Numbered from the stretch's first letter, positions 54,107 to 63,029 are shown. The stretch: 64,000 bases of DNA from JAUILH01 sp965230535 (GCA_965230535.1 OZ246010.1:1674001-1738000); one strand, 5' to 3'. Made by a program: numbers and translations. The notes: generated by a model not told the origin, from the sequence alone.

Positions 54107-55294
54107 ATGTACGGAGAAATCAAAAACCACCTGGAAAAAGAATTGAATGAGATAGAATCAGCTGGCTTATTCAAAAAAGAACGAATCATTACGACACCGC
54201 AAGGTGCCAATGTTAAAGTTAGTAGCGGAGATGAAGTCATCATCATGTGTGCTAATAACTACCTGGGATTATCTTCGCATCCGGAGGTTATTCAAGCCTC
54301 AAAAGATGCTTTGGACAGTCATGGATTTGGTATGTCGTCCGTAAGATTTATTTGTGGAACACAAGACATTCACAAAGAATTGGAAGAGAAAATTGCTTCT
54401 TTCTATGGAACAGACGATACCATATTATATGCAGCTGCTTTTGATGCGAATGGAGGGGTCTTTGAGCCACTTTTCGGCAAAGAGGATGCTATCATTTCAG
54501 ATGAATTAAACCATGCATCTATCATTGATGGTGTGAGGTTATGTAAAGCTGCTCGCTACCGCTATAAGCATAGCGATATGGCAGACCTTGAAGAGCAATT
54601 AAAAGCTGCACAGGCACAAAGATTCAGAATCATTGTAACTGATGGTGTATTCTCCATGGATGGGGACATTGCCAAGTTAGATCAGATTTGTGATTTGGCT
54701 GATAAATATGATGCTTTGGTTATGATTGATGAATGTCATTCGGCAGGATTCATTGGTGCTACCGGAAGAGGAACTCCTGAGTACTGTGATGTAATGGGAC
54801 GTGTTGACATCATTACTGGTACACTTGGAAAAGCCCTTGGAGGTGCCATGGGTGGCTACACTACCGGAAGAAAAGAGATCATTGAAATGTTGAGACAAAG
54901 ATCTCGTCCGTACTTATTTTCTAACTCCTTGGCTCCTTCTATTGTCGGAGCAGCCAATAAAGTATTCGACATTTTATCTTCTTCAACTCATTTGAGAGAT
55001 AAATTAGAGGACAATACCAAATACTTCAAGGAAAAAATCATTGCTGCAGGTTTCGACATTAAACCGGGAGATTCCCCAATCGTTCCTATTATGTTGTATG
55101 ATGCAGCTCTGTCTCAGAAATTTGCTGACAGATTGCTGGATGAAGGCATTTATGCCATTGGATTCTTCTACCCTGTAGTTGGTAAAGGTCAGGCCAGAAT
55201 CAGAACTCAGATTTCAGCCGCTCACGAAAAGCACCATCTTGACAAAGCAGTTGATGCATTTGTTAAAGTTGGTAAAGAGTTGGGCGTTATCTAA
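54107..55294 (+). CDS. kbl: Glycine C-acetyltransferase (2-amino-3-ketobutyrate CoA ligase)
   Basis: This 395-aa PLP enzyme of the alpha-oxoamine synthase family cleaves 2-amino-3-ketobutyrate with CoA to glycine and acetyl-CoA in threonine breakdown. Visible signatures are NNYLGLSSHPEVIQASKDALDSHGFGMSSVRFICGTQDIHKELEEKIA, DELNHASIIDGVRLCKA, VTDGVFSMDGDIAKLDQI, MIDECHSAGFIGATGRGT, and ITGTLGKALGGAMGGYTTG with the PLP lysine. Sequence and length agree better with Kbl than with BioF or SPT. Threonine dehydrogenase (tdh) is not next to it. The last bases overlap the convergent MarC-family gene by 4 bp. Confidence 0.94.
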   Translation: MYGEIKNHLEKELNEIESAGLFKKERIITTPQGANVKVSSGDEVIIMCANNYLGLSSHPEVIQASKDALDSHGFGMSSVRFICGTQDIHKELEEKIASFYGTDDTILYAAAFDANGGVFEPLFGKEDAIISDELNHASIIDGVRLCKAARYRYKHSDMADLEEQLKAAQAQRFRIIVTDGVFSMDGDIAKLDQICDLADKYDALVMIDECHSAGFIGATGRGTPEYCDVMGRVDIITGTLGKALGGAMGGYTTGRKEIIEMLRQRSRPYLFSNSLAPSIVGAANKVFDILSSSTHLRDKLEDNTKYFKEKIIAAGFDIKPGDSPIVPIMLYDAALSQKFADRLLDEGIYAIGFFYPVVGKGQARIRTQISAAHEKHHLDKAVDAFVKVGKELGVI

Positions 55295-55917
55295 GCCAGA
55301 AATTCTTCGACATATTCAGTGATTGCTCCAAGAACGTATTGAATTCCAATGGCAATTACGATGAAACCGATTACGCGCGATAGTGATCTCAATCCTGATG
55401 CGCCTATCGCTTTATTCACCATTCTTGAACTTGCCAAAATGAGATAGGTACACAGTCCCACCAGGCCAATGGCTGCACAGATCATTAAGTGAGATTCTGA
55501 ATCGGGAAAATCCTGATATGAGGAAATGAGAAAAGACATAGAACCCGGTCCGGCCAACATAGGTATAGACAGGGGCGTCATGGATGGGTCTTCTTTTGTG
55601 TAAGCATCATCTTTTACTCGTTTATCTATTCCTTTATGCTGAGAAAACTTACCTGTTAGCAGAGCGAAACCTGAGATAGATATTATCAAACCTCCAGCTA
55701 TTCTCAGTGCAACAACTGTAATTCCAAAAAAGGAAAGTACGTACTGACCTGCAAAGAAGGAAATGAGCAAAATAATGGTCATAAATAAACTGGATTTGAA
55801 AGCCACTTTTGAGCTCTCACTTTTCTCCATATCCTGAGTTAAACCTAGAAATATGGGCATGGTTCCAAACGGATTTACAACTGAAAAAAGGGAACCAAAA
55901 ATCATCAATAAAAACAT
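55291..55917 (-). CDS. MarC-family integral membrane protein
   Basis: This 208-aa protein has six hydrophobic segments in the MarC/UPF0056 pattern. It opens MFLLMIFGSLFSVVNPFGTMPIFLGLT, with the family's NPxGxxPxF motif, and continues with IILLISFFAGQYVLSFFGI, ALRIAGGLIISISGFALL, MTPLSIPMLAGPGSMSFLIS (PLxxPxLAGPG) and LSRVIGFIVIAIGIQYVLGAI. The biochemical role of the family is not settled; the old link to antibiotic resistance was not upheld. The ATG at 55917 was chosen; the frame extends 10 codons upstream without homology. Confidence 0.9.
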   Translation of the reverse strand: MFLLMIFGSLFSVVNPFGTMPIFLGLTQDMEKSESSKVAFKSSLFMTIILLISFFAGQYVLSFFGITVVALRIAGGLIISISGFALLTGKFSQHKGIDKRVKDDAYTKEDPSMTPLSIPMLAGPGSMSFLISSYQDFPDSESHLMICAAIGLVGLCTYLILASSRMVNKAIGASGLRSLSRVIGFIVIAIGIQYVLGAITEYVEEFLA

Positions 55918-56070
55918 TTTCTTTTTTTGGCAAATGACGTGAAGCAAGTAAAGGAAAAGCCTACCAGAACTTTAACAATCCGTTATGAAGGTCTTAGATA
56001 GATGTTATAGAATGACTTTTAATTAGACAAGTGGCTTCCATAATAAATACAGATGTAGTAACTTGCGAGT

Positions 56071-56958
56071 ATGGGACAAATACCTGAAACCTTTTGGGAG
56101 AAATATGAGTGGTATCTTAAAAATTCATATGACGCTGTAGAACATTGGTCTCATCATTCACTATTGGTGGTATTGTTTTTATCAGCCTGTTTTCTTCTTC
56201 TGGAATCTTTCTTACCCAAAAAGAAGAAATACTATGTGCTCACCAGGAAAGGTTTTTTTCAGGATCTGATCTACATTTTTGTTTACGACTTTCTTCTGGT
56301 TTTTCTGGTAGTCTATGGAATAGACATGGCCATTTCGGACATGATTGGGAGCGACATTGTTTTGTTCGACCTGATGTCGTATGGCTGGTGGGTAGTTTTC
56401 CCTGTCCTGTTCATACTGAACGATTTCATGAACTGGTTTGGACATGTTCTGCTTCACAAAGTCCCCGTTCTTTGGAAGTTTCACAAAATTCATCACGCTC
56501 AGGAGGAGTTGGGCTTTGCCAGCACCAGACATTTTCACTTTGTAGAGTATCTGATCTTTAGACCATTGATGTACATTCCTTTTCATTTCTTCGGTGTTCC
56601 ACCAATGGACTACATGGTTTTTCAGATTTGGGCCTCCCTTGTTTTTACATTTCTTTCACACGCCAACATCAAACTCAATTGGGGAATTTTCGCCTACATA
56701 TTCATCACACCGGACACACATTACTGGCACCATGCTAAGAATGTTCCGAGCAAACACAGTGTCAATTACGCCAGTATCCTCTGTATCTGGGATCAGATTT
56801 TTGGCTACTTCTATTTTCCAAAAGATGACAAAACCGAACCGGAATTGGGGCTATACAATGACGACACCCCAAACAGCTTTATAGGCCAGCAAGTACATCC
56901 TTTCAAAACCATTTTCAAAAAGGAAGAAGAGCCTAATTTTAAACCAGATAAAAACTAA
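56071..56958 (+). CDS. Sterol desaturase / fatty acid hydroxylase superfamily enzyme
   Basis: This 295-aa membrane di-iron enzyme has three or four helices (HSLLVVLFLSACFLLLESF, LIYIFVYDFLLVFLVVYGI, WWVVFPVLFILNDFMNW). Histidine clusters follow: FGHVLLHKVPVLWKFHKIHHAQEELGFASTRHFHFVEYL and DTHYWHHAKNVPSKHSVNYAS. The HxxxH, HxxHH and HxxHH pattern ligates two irons in this family, which hydroxylates or desaturates lipids with O2. The substrate is not deducible. The next gene starts 3 nt after its stop. Confidence 0.9.
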   Translation: MGQIPETFWEKYEWYLKNSYDAVEHWSHHSLLVVLFLSACFLLLESFLPKKKKYYVLTRKGFFQDLIYIFVYDFLLVFLVVYGIDMAISDMIGSDIVLFDLMSYGWWVVFPVLFILNDFMNWFGHVLLHKVPVLWKFHKIHHAQEELGFASTRHFHFVEYLIFRPLMYIPFHFFGVPPMDYMVFQIWASLVFTFLSHANIKLNWGIFAYIFITPDTHYWHHAKNVPSKHSVNYASILCIWDQIFGYFYFPKDDKTEPELGLYNDDTPNSFIGQQVHPFKTIFKKEEEPNFKPDKN

Positions 56959-56961
56959 ACT

Positions 56962-57222
56962 ATGAAAAAACTATTGATTTTAACGATGGCTTTAACATCT
57001 GTTTCCATGGTGAGCTGTGGAGACGACAAAGAAGAAGAGGAAGAAGAAGTAACGGCTTGTTCATGTGCAAAATTGATGGACAAACTTGAAGCAGAAATGA
57101 AAGAAACTGAAGACTTTAAAGAAATTCAGAAAAAATACGCTTCAGACATCCGCGAATGTGATAAGATTCAAGATGAAATGGGAATGGAAAAATTCATGGA
57201 AGAGATGAAGAATTGTAAGTAA
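56962..57222 (+). CDS. Small acidic lipoprotein
   Basis: This 86-aa protein has a lipoprotein signal peptide ending SMVSC (lipid attachment at Cys 19). After it comes an acidic stretch (GDDKEEEEEE), which in Bacteroidota can act as a surface-export signal for lipoproteins, and a helical C-terminal part with three more cysteines (ACSCAKL, RECDKI, NCK). I do not recognise the family. It lies 3 nt after the sterol desaturase-family gene and is followed by a terminator, so the two form one short operon. Confidence 0.75.
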   Translation: MKKLLILTMALTSVSMVSCGDDKEEEEEEVTACSCAKLMDKLEAEMKETEDFKEIQKKYASDIRECDKIQDEMGMEKFMEEMKNCK

Positions 57223-57244
57223 ATTCGCATAAACAGTATTGCAG

Positions 57245-57277
57245 GCCGGTTCAATCAAAAGGACCGGCTATTTTTTT
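57245..57277 (+). terminator. Rho-independent terminator after the lipoprotein gene
   Basis: GCCGGTTC pairs with GGACCGGC (one G-T wobble) around an 8-nt loop, followed by TA and seven Ts. Confidence 0.88.
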
Positions 57278-57329
57278 AACCTTCCGATAAATCCGAAACA
57301 ACCTGACACATAAACGAGCCACTGATTTC

Positions 57330-59531
57330 ATGAAAATCGTCTATCCCAAAATCCTTTTAGTGATCTTCTTTTTGGTCCACACGACAATTTCTTTGTCCCA
57401 AACCAGCAAACTGGACAGTCTAGAGAATGAGTTAAAAATTCACACCCAAAAAGACACAACACGTGTTCGCTTACTCAATGAGCTTGGTAATGAATTATCT
57501 AAAACCGATATTGAACAGGCGACCGATTTATTGGAGGAGTCTGAAAATTTGGCTGACAAATTAAATTTTAAGCTTGGCAAAGCTGACGCCTTGTACCACA
57601 AATCACACTTAGAGCGCATCAAATCAAACTATGATGTTTCATCAGAAAAAGCCCAACAAGCTCTCGAAATCTACAAGTCCATTGGCAACAAAAAGGGAAT
57701 TTCGTACAGTTTAAATAGCATTGGGATTATTCACTATGTTCGGGGCAACACATCAAAGGCAATAGAGTATTACCAAAAGTCCGCTGAAATCGATGAAGAG
57801 AGAAACGATCAGGACGGGATTGCCGGGAGCCTGAATAACATAGGCAACATTTATGCAGATGAAGGAGATTACGAAAAGGCCATCTCGTACTACACCAGAG
57901 CCAAAGACATTAAGCAGAAAACAAATGACAATATAGGTGTGGCAAGAGCCTATCTTAATATCGGGACTATATATGCAGAACAAAGCAATCTTCCCAGTGC
58001 ACTAGAGCAATTCAACAAAGCCCTGAACGCCTGCAATTGCCCCGATGAAAAAGACATGCTTGCTTCCATAACAGAGGCAATAGCTTTCATACATGGTGCA
58101 CAATCTCACTTTGATAAGGCCATTGAGTTTTATACCAAATCCATGGACATACATGAGCAACTACAAAACCGAGCTGGAGTGGCCAGATGCTTAAAATACA
58201 TGGGTAGTATATATACACATCAGTCTTTAAATGAAAAAGCCATTGAATTCTTCAATCGAGCTCTTGAGATTTATGAGCAAATTGGTAATGACATAGGAGT
58301 CGCTCAAAACCTGTTATCCATTGCAGAAGCACAATCCATACTTGAAAAAGATGATGAGGCCTTAATTAATTATGAGAAAGCAATTAAAATATATCATGAA
58401 AAAGAATGGGAATCTTTAGGGCTCAGTACTTGTTTTCTCGGGGTAGCCAAAATTTACACGGATAGAGGAAAATATGAAGAGGCCAAGGACTATGTTTTTA
58501 AAAGCATGGAAATTGCCAATAAGCGAATGCTCATCGAACATCAAAAAAGTGCGCATCAGATACTGTCGATCATTTATGAAAACACTGGTGATTACAAAAA
58601 TGCACTTCTGAATCACAGGCAGTACAAACTCCTAAATGACAGTATTTTCAACGAACAAACCATTGAAAAACTCACCCAGATTGAGTACGAGTACAAATAC
58701 AAACAAGAACTTGAATCGGCCAGCAACAAAGCACTAAAACTCACTCAGAAGGTAAAACGCTCAAATAAAAACCTGGAACGATCTCAACGAAACTACCTCA
58801 TGGCTATCATCGCTATTTTGATCCTCACCATTGTATCTGTGTGTGTCATATTCTACATGAAGTTAAGAAACGCCAAGGCCAAGAATAAAAACATTGAAAT
58901 CGAACAAAAGCTTTTACGCTCTCAAATGACACCGCACTTCATGTTCAACTCCCTGGCAGTTTTACAGGGAATGATTTTGAACGAAGGCAGTAAAAAGTCA
59001 GTTCTGTATCTTTCAAAATTCTCAAAACTCCTCAGAATTACCTTAGAAAATTCCAGAGACAAGACGGTTCTCCTTAGTCAGGAATTAGTAGCCATCGAAA
59101 ACTACCTTGCCCTTCAGAATCTGGAAGAAAGTTACCCCCTGCAACACACCATACTCGTTGATCAAAAAATTGACACAGCTGCTATCAAAATCCCACCTAT
59201 GCTCATTCAACCATTTATTGAAAATGCCATAGAACATGCTTTTATCAATCAAAAAGAAGCTAAAAAAATTGACATTCATTTATCAGATTCAAATGGCAGA
59301 CTGGTTTGTTCCATTAAAGACAATGGTATCGGGATTGATTCACAGCCAAAACTCAAGAAAGAACAGAAAACCTCTCTTGCAACCACCATCACATCTGAAC
59401 GATTGCATCTGTTATCTCAGAATTCTAAAGTGAAAGGATCTATTAAAATCGAAGACAGATCAAAATACAATGAGCAGGGAACCATAGTGACATTACTCAT
59501 TCCATATTCACACCAAAAAGGGGACCAATAA
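57330..59531 (+). CDS. TPR sensor histidine kinase, LytS/His_kinase type
   Basis: This 733-aa protein has a signal or anchor segment (ILLVIFFLVHTTISLS) and about nine TPR motifs (about 60-430; for example AGSLNNIGNIYADEGDYEKAISYYTRAKDI). A coiled coil and one membrane helix (YLMAIIAILILTIVSVCVIFY) near 490-510 follow. The kinase domain at about 525-733 has the phospho-acceptor motif LRSQMTPHFMFNSLAVLQGMI and the ATPase N box PPMLIQPFIENAIEHAF, then CSIKDNGIGI. Such kinases usually sit beside a LytTR response regulator; none is found here. A 52-nt gap after a strong terminator means it has its own promoter. Confidence 0.88.
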   Translation: MKIVYPKILLVIFFLVHTTISLSQTSKLDSLENELKIHTQKDTTRVRLLNELGNELSKTDIEQATDLLEESENLADKLNFKLGKADALYHKSHLERIKSNYDVSSEKAQQALEIYKSIGNKKGISYSLNSIGIIHYVRGNTSKAIEYYQKSAEIDEERNDQDGIAGSLNNIGNIYADEGDYEKAISYYTRAKDIKQKTNDNIGVARAYLNIGTIYAEQSNLPSALEQFNKALNACNCPDEKDMLASITEAIAFIHGAQSHFDKAIEFYTKSMDIHEQLQNRAGVARCLKYMGSIYTHQSLNEKAIEFFNRALEIYEQIGNDIGVAQNLLSIAEAQSILEKDDEALINYEKAIKIYHEKEWESLGLSTCFLGVAKIYTDRGKYEEAKDYVFKSMEIANKRMLIEHQKSAHQILSIIYENTGDYKNALLNHRQYKLLNDSIFNEQTIEKLTQIEYEYKYKQELESASNKALKLTQKVKRSNKNLERSQRNYLMAIIAILILTIVSVCVIFYMKLRNAKAKNKNIEIEQKLLRSQMTPHFMFNSLAVLQGMILNEGSKKSVLYLSKFSKLLRITLENSRDKTVLLSQELVAIENYLALQNLEESYPLQHTILVDQKIDTAAIKIPPMLIQPFIENAIEHAFINQKEAKKIDIHLSDSNGRLVCSIKDNGIGIDSQPKLKKEQKTSLATTITSERLHLLSQNSKVKGSIKIEDRSKYNEQGTIVTLLIPYSHQKGDQ

Positions 59532-59715
59532 AACCAGAGAGGTCGTTAAAACTCCATTCCAAAATTGCGGAAACAAATTCACAATCAACGCTTCTTGATT
59601 TCAACGCTGCGAAAATAGATTCCCCCTTTTAAACCCTCATTCTTCTGGATACCTTCGTTCATAGCCTTAGCTACCTGTGACCTCATTGCTATGAACTACT
59701 AATTATATACAGAAA

Positions 59716-60105
59716 ATGGAAAAACTGATCAAAATCAAAGAAGAATACGACTCTCTGGACAAACTGCTTCAGTATGTTGAAAAAGAGACCTCTTACACAT
59801 GCTCCAAAGTTTATGATGTGTGGGAAATGCGAACAGATGCCAAAGGTCAAATGGAACAGTGTGTCCTTATTAAGAAAAGTTCAATGCACGCTTTAAAAGC
59901 TTTCTTTACTGGAGACGGATCACTGAAAACCAATCACGTGATTCCCAGCAAAACCATGCATGCCTATTTTGGAAAAAACACCCAAAAAGCACGTAGAAAT
60001 ATTCTCGAAATCATAATCGGAAATGGCTCCAGAGCACTTCTGGCAGGATCACAAAAAAAAGCATTTGAAGAAATTATGCAATCGTTTAAGGATATCACAG
60101 CCTAA
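59716..60105 (+). CDS. Uncharacterised 129-aa cytoplasmic protein
   Basis: No signal peptide or membrane helix. The sequence begins MEKLIKIKEEYDSLDKLLQYVEKET and is mixed alpha/beta, with a strand-rich centre (SKVYDVWEMRTDAKGQMEQCVLIKK) and a helical C-terminus (GSQKKAFEEIMQSFKDITA). It is rich in lysine and has two cysteines. I do not recognise the family. The 184 nt upstream (59532-59715) show no open frame or obvious promoter. It may belong with the flanking kinase, but nothing in the sequence proves this. Confidence 0.65.
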   Translation: MEKLIKIKEEYDSLDKLLQYVEKETSYTCSKVYDVWEMRTDAKGQMEQCVLIKKSSMHALKAFFTGDGSLKTNHVIPSKTMHAYFGKNTQKARRNILEIIIGNGSRALLAGSQKKAFEEIMQSFKDITA

Positions 60106-60143
60106 AACTCAAAAACCGCTATTCAGACAATATCTTGAAGGAC

Positions 60144-61688
60144 ATGAAAAGAACGATCACTATCATTCCAGTATTCCTATTACTGAGTTTATTCAACACC
60201 CCATTAAACGGTCAGACCCTGGTAAATGATATCAACCCTGGTACAAATGGTTCAGATCTTTTTGACATAACAGCAATAGGATCTAATCTATATTTCAGAG
60301 CTGACAACGGAACCAATGGGAAGGAAATATGGAAATACGATGGAACCACTCCAACTTTAGTACAGGATATTAACTCAGGCTTGGGAAACTCTTATCCAGA
60401 GCAATTCATAGAGTTTGGCACCGATATTATTTTCGCAGCCAATGACGGTACAAATGGCTGGGAAGTATGGAAATACGATGGACTTAATACCACAATGATA
60501 CAGGATATTAATCCAAGCGGTGATGCCAATGATGAGGACTTCCAATTCACGGTATTTGGGAATGACCTTTATTTTGCTGCAGATGATGGAACAAACGGCA
60601 TGGAACTTTGGAAATATGACGGGACAAACCTAAGCTTAATAGACGTCAACCCAGGAAGTGGAGAGTCATATCCTCAAAACCTTACAGTAATTGGTTCGAA
60701 TCTTTATTTTACTGCTGATGACGGAACAAATGGATATGAATTGTGCAAATACGACGGAACAAACCTCACAGTAGTAGACATCAACCCTGGAAACGCCGGT
60801 TCTTTAATAGATAATTTAACAGCATTAGGAACGGACCTTTATTTCCGTGCACATGAAGGAGTGAATGGAATCGAACTCTGGAAATACGATGGAACAAATG
60901 CCTCTTTAGTTCAGGATATTTATCCAGGAGGAAGTTCCAGCCCATCCAATCTTACGGTTTTAGGTACAACTCTATATTTTGTGGCAAGGGATGGCGTTAA
61001 TGGAAAAGAACTATGGAGACATGATGGAAGCTCCACTTCACTGGTATACGACATTAATTCCGGAGGAGATAGTAATCCAGATTACTTAACAGTGTTGGGA
61101 ACAGATTTATATTTCACGGCTGATGATGGAACAAATGGGGTTGAACTTTGGAAATCGAATATAAGCTCCACTAATATCGTACAAAACATCAATCCAACAG
61201 GAGACTCAGACCCTTATGACCTAACTGCTTTGGGAACAGATTTATACTTTGCTGCAGACGACGGAACAAATGGAAACGAACTATGGAAATATGATGGCGT
61301 ATCTGCTTCACTCATTGATATCAATCCAACTGGTTCTTCAACTCCCTACGACCTAACTGTTTTTGGTAATGACCTGTATTTTGCTGCCTATGAAGATACC
61401 CATGGAACAGAACTTTGGAAAGTTGCAGGCCCGGCCACAAACATTGAAAACAAAGGATCAGCACCAAAGGCTATGGTATACCCCAACCCCACACAGGGAA
61501 TAGTCTATATTGACTCTGAAGTAAGCTTTAAAACAGCCATAATTAAAGATTTAGGAGGCCGGACGGTGGAGGTTGTCACCTTGACAAACAATTCAGTTAA
61601 CACACAAAATCTAACGAGAGGGATTTACTTCATCCAAATGCATACTATAGAAGGGAAGACTGCAACCAAACGGATTGTCAAAAAATGA
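60144..61688 (+). CDS. T9SS type A cargo with ELWKYDGT repeats
   Basis: This 514-aa secreted protein has a signal peptide (MKRTITIIPVFLLLSLFNTPLNGQ). About nine repeats of roughly 45 aa (residues 20-430) follow, each with YFxADDGTNGxELWKYDGT and DINPG turns, likely blades of a beta-propeller with Asp-rich, possibly calcium-binding loops. The C-terminal type A sorting domain (about 440-514) has VYPNPTQGIVYID and LTRGIYFIQMHT...RIVKK. Type A cargo is usually cleaved and fixed to anionic LPS, unlike the type B proteins elsewhere in the window. The ATG at 60144 starts the signal peptide. Confidence 0.86.
   Translation: MKRTITIIPVFLLLSLFNTPLNGQTLVNDINPGTNGSDLFDITAIGSNLYFRADNGTNGKEIWKYDGTTPTLVQDINSGLGNSYPEQFIEFGTDIIFAANDGTNGWEVWKYDGLNTTMIQDINPSGDANDEDFQFTVFGNDLYFAADDGTNGMELWKYDGTNLSLIDVNPGSGESYPQNLTVIGSNLYFTADDGTNGYELCKYDGTNLTVVDINPGNAGSLIDNLTALGTDLYFRAHEGVNGIELWKYDGTNASLVQDIYPGGSSSPSNLTVLGTTLYFVARDGVNGKELWRHDGSSTSLVYDINSGGDSNPDYLTVLGTDLYFTADDGTNGVELWKSNISSTNIVQNINPTGDSDPYDLTALGTDLYFAADDGTNGNELWKYDGVSASLIDINPTGSSTPYDLTVFGNDLYFAAYEDTHGTELWKVAGPATNIENKGSAPKAMVYPNPTQGIVYIDSEVSFKTAIIKDLGGRTVEVVTLTNNSVNTQNLTRGIYFIQMHTIEGKTATKRIVKK
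60200..61430 (+). repeat. Nine coding repeats of about 135 bp (ELWKYDGT units)
   Basis: Recurrent GAYGATGGAACAAAYGG-like stretches encode DDGTNG, and TGGAAATAYGATGG-like ones encode WKYDG. The seventh unit has WKSNIS in place of WKYDG and the last unit (DTHGTELWKVAG) is degraded. Confidence 0.75.
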
Positions 61689-61760
61689 TCCTGCCGTTCG
61701 AATCGGCGTTTCAATTCCTTTTAGTCCAAATACCATCCGGAATTTGAATATACTATAAAG

Positions 61761-61784
61761 AATAGCCATCTTTGTATGGCTATT
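61761..61784 (+). terminator. Perfect hairpin between the T9SS cargo and the serine hydrolase genes
   Basis: AATAGCCAT-CTTTGT-ATGGCTATT is a perfect 9-bp stem with a 6-nt loop. The stem ends in Ts and is followed by TTCT, so it may terminate the upstream gene. It ends only 4 nt before the ATG at 61789, leaving no room for a free ribosome binding site. Confidence 0.5.
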
Positions 61785-61788
61785 TTCT

Positions 61789-62868
61789 ATGAAGAAATTT
61801 CTATTCATTTCGGTCTGCGCCATTATACTTACTGCTTGTCATGTAGGTCGCTTTTTTTGGTACAATTTTGCCGACTATAAAGACCATAAAAAATTTCCGA
61901 AACGTGAGATTTCAGCCCCGGAAAGTACTTTCTATTTTGAACGTGCACCCGAGCAAATCAGACCACGCGAATTTCCAAATGATGTTGAATCCTTCGAACA
62001 ACACTTGATTAATAATAAAAGTCTGGGTTTAACCATTATTCGAAACGATAGCATTCTCTATGAATGGTACGACAAAGGATTTGACACCAGCTCTGTGATG
62101 ACCACATTTTCCATGGCCAAATCGTTCGTGTCTTTACTTGTGGGTATTGCCATTGAAGAAGGAAAAATCAAATCTGCTGACGAACCTATCACAACCTACA
62201 TTCCTGAGCTCAAGGACCCCGCCTTTTCCAAGATAAGCATTGAGCACTTGCTAAATATGCAATCCGGAATTCATTTTAATGAGTCTTATTACAACCCTTT
62301 CGGAACCATAGCCAAGTTCTATTATGGCAAGCATTTATTGAAATATGTAAAAAGACTTAAGGTGGATAAAGATCCGGGGCAAGGTTTTGACTACAAAAGT
62401 CTGGACACCCAATTGCTGGGCATCATCATTGAACGCTCAACAGGCCAGAAACTTGCTCATTATTTCCAGGAGAAGCTCTGGCAGCCTCTCGACATGCAAT
62501 ATGATGCCAGCTGGAGCATTGACAGCAAAACCGGAGATACCGAAAAAGCCTTTTGCTGCCTGAATGCCCGAATTCTGGATTTTGCCAAGATTGGGAAAAT
62601 GATGCTTCAGAAAGGTAAGTGGGGAAATGAGCAAATAGTTCCGGAAGAATGGGTCGAGCTTTGTTTCAAATCAAAGAATTACCCTTCTTACTCTTATCAG
62701 TGGTGGATTTTAAACACGCCTCAAAATGAAATCATGGCACAAGGGATTCTGGGACAGTACTTATATATCAATCCCGCAAAAAACATTGTGATTGTCCGCA
62801 TGGGAAAAAAATGGGGGAAAAGCATTAACTGGTGGAATTTTTTCACTCGACTAAGTCAGCCTCTTTAG
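61789..62868 (+). CDS. Beta-lactamase-fold serine hydrolase lipoprotein
   Basis: This 359-aa protein has a lipoprotein signal peptide (KKFLFISVCAIILTAC, Cys 17). The serine hydrolase domain has the SxxK nucleophile motif SMAKSFVSLLVGIA near residue 108. Further motifs are LLNMQSGIHFNESYY, PGQGFDYKSLDTQLLGIIIERSTGQ (YKS where YxN is usual), MQYDASWSID, FAKIGKMMLQKGKWGNEQIVPEEWV and a C-terminal GILGQYLYINPAKNIVIVRMG. It resembles class C beta-lactamase-family esterases and the 6-aminohexanoate-dimer hydrolase (NylB) clade more than true beta-lactamases. The substrate is unknown and antibiotic resistance should not be assumed. Confidence 0.87.
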   Translation: MKKFLFISVCAIILTACHVGRFFWYNFADYKDHKKFPKREISAPESTFYFERAPEQIRPREFPNDVESFEQHLINNKSLGLTIIRNDSILYEWYDKGFDTSSVMTTFSMAKSFVSLLVGIAIEEGKIKSADEPITTYIPELKDPAFSKISIEHLLNMQSGIHFNESYYNPFGTIAKFYYGKHLLKYVKRLKVDKDPGQGFDYKSLDTQLLGIIIERSTGQKLAHYFQEKLWQPLDMQYDASWSIDSKTGDTEKAFCCLNARILDFAKIGKMMLQKGKWGNEQIVPEEWVELCFKSKNYPSYSYQWWILNTPQNEIMAQGILGQYLYINPAKNIVIVRMGKKWGKSINWWNFFTRLSQPL

Positions 62869-62916
62869 TTCTTCGTTTGCTCTCATTGAAAAACAGATTT
62901 CATGGGCATTTCACAC

Positions 62917-62935
62917 CAAAAATTGGTTATTTTTG
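62917..62935 (+). terminator. Weak AT-rich hairpin after the serine hydrolase gene
   Basis: CAAAAAT-TGGTT-ATTTTTG forms a 7-bp AT-rich stem. It has no T-run beyond the stem, so it is a weak candidate. The rest of 62869-62997 shows no gene. Confidence 0.3.
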
Positions 62936-62997
62936 AGGCAATCCATTCATGCTGAGTGAATCTACTCCATTTTTTCCACAAAAAAACAGTGTATAAA

Positions 62998-63028
62998 TTG
63001 TGCTTCTTAAAAAATAGATGTATGTTTG
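62998..63028 (+). promoter_or_regulatory. Promoter of rplM-rpsI (TTG-N20-TATGTTTG)
   Basis: TTG at 62998-63000 and the exact TAnnTTTG box TATGTTTG at 63021-63028 are spaced by 20 nt. Transcription should begin within or just before the leader hairpin at 63030-63047, about 45 nt before the rplM start. Confidence 0.7.
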
Positions 63029-63029
63029 C

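Noticed and set aside
61789..62868. Antibiotic-resistance beta-lactamase
   Set aside because: Only the SxxK motif is shared; the YxN position reads YKS and the layout is closer to esterase and NylB-type hydrolases, so resistance is not supported.
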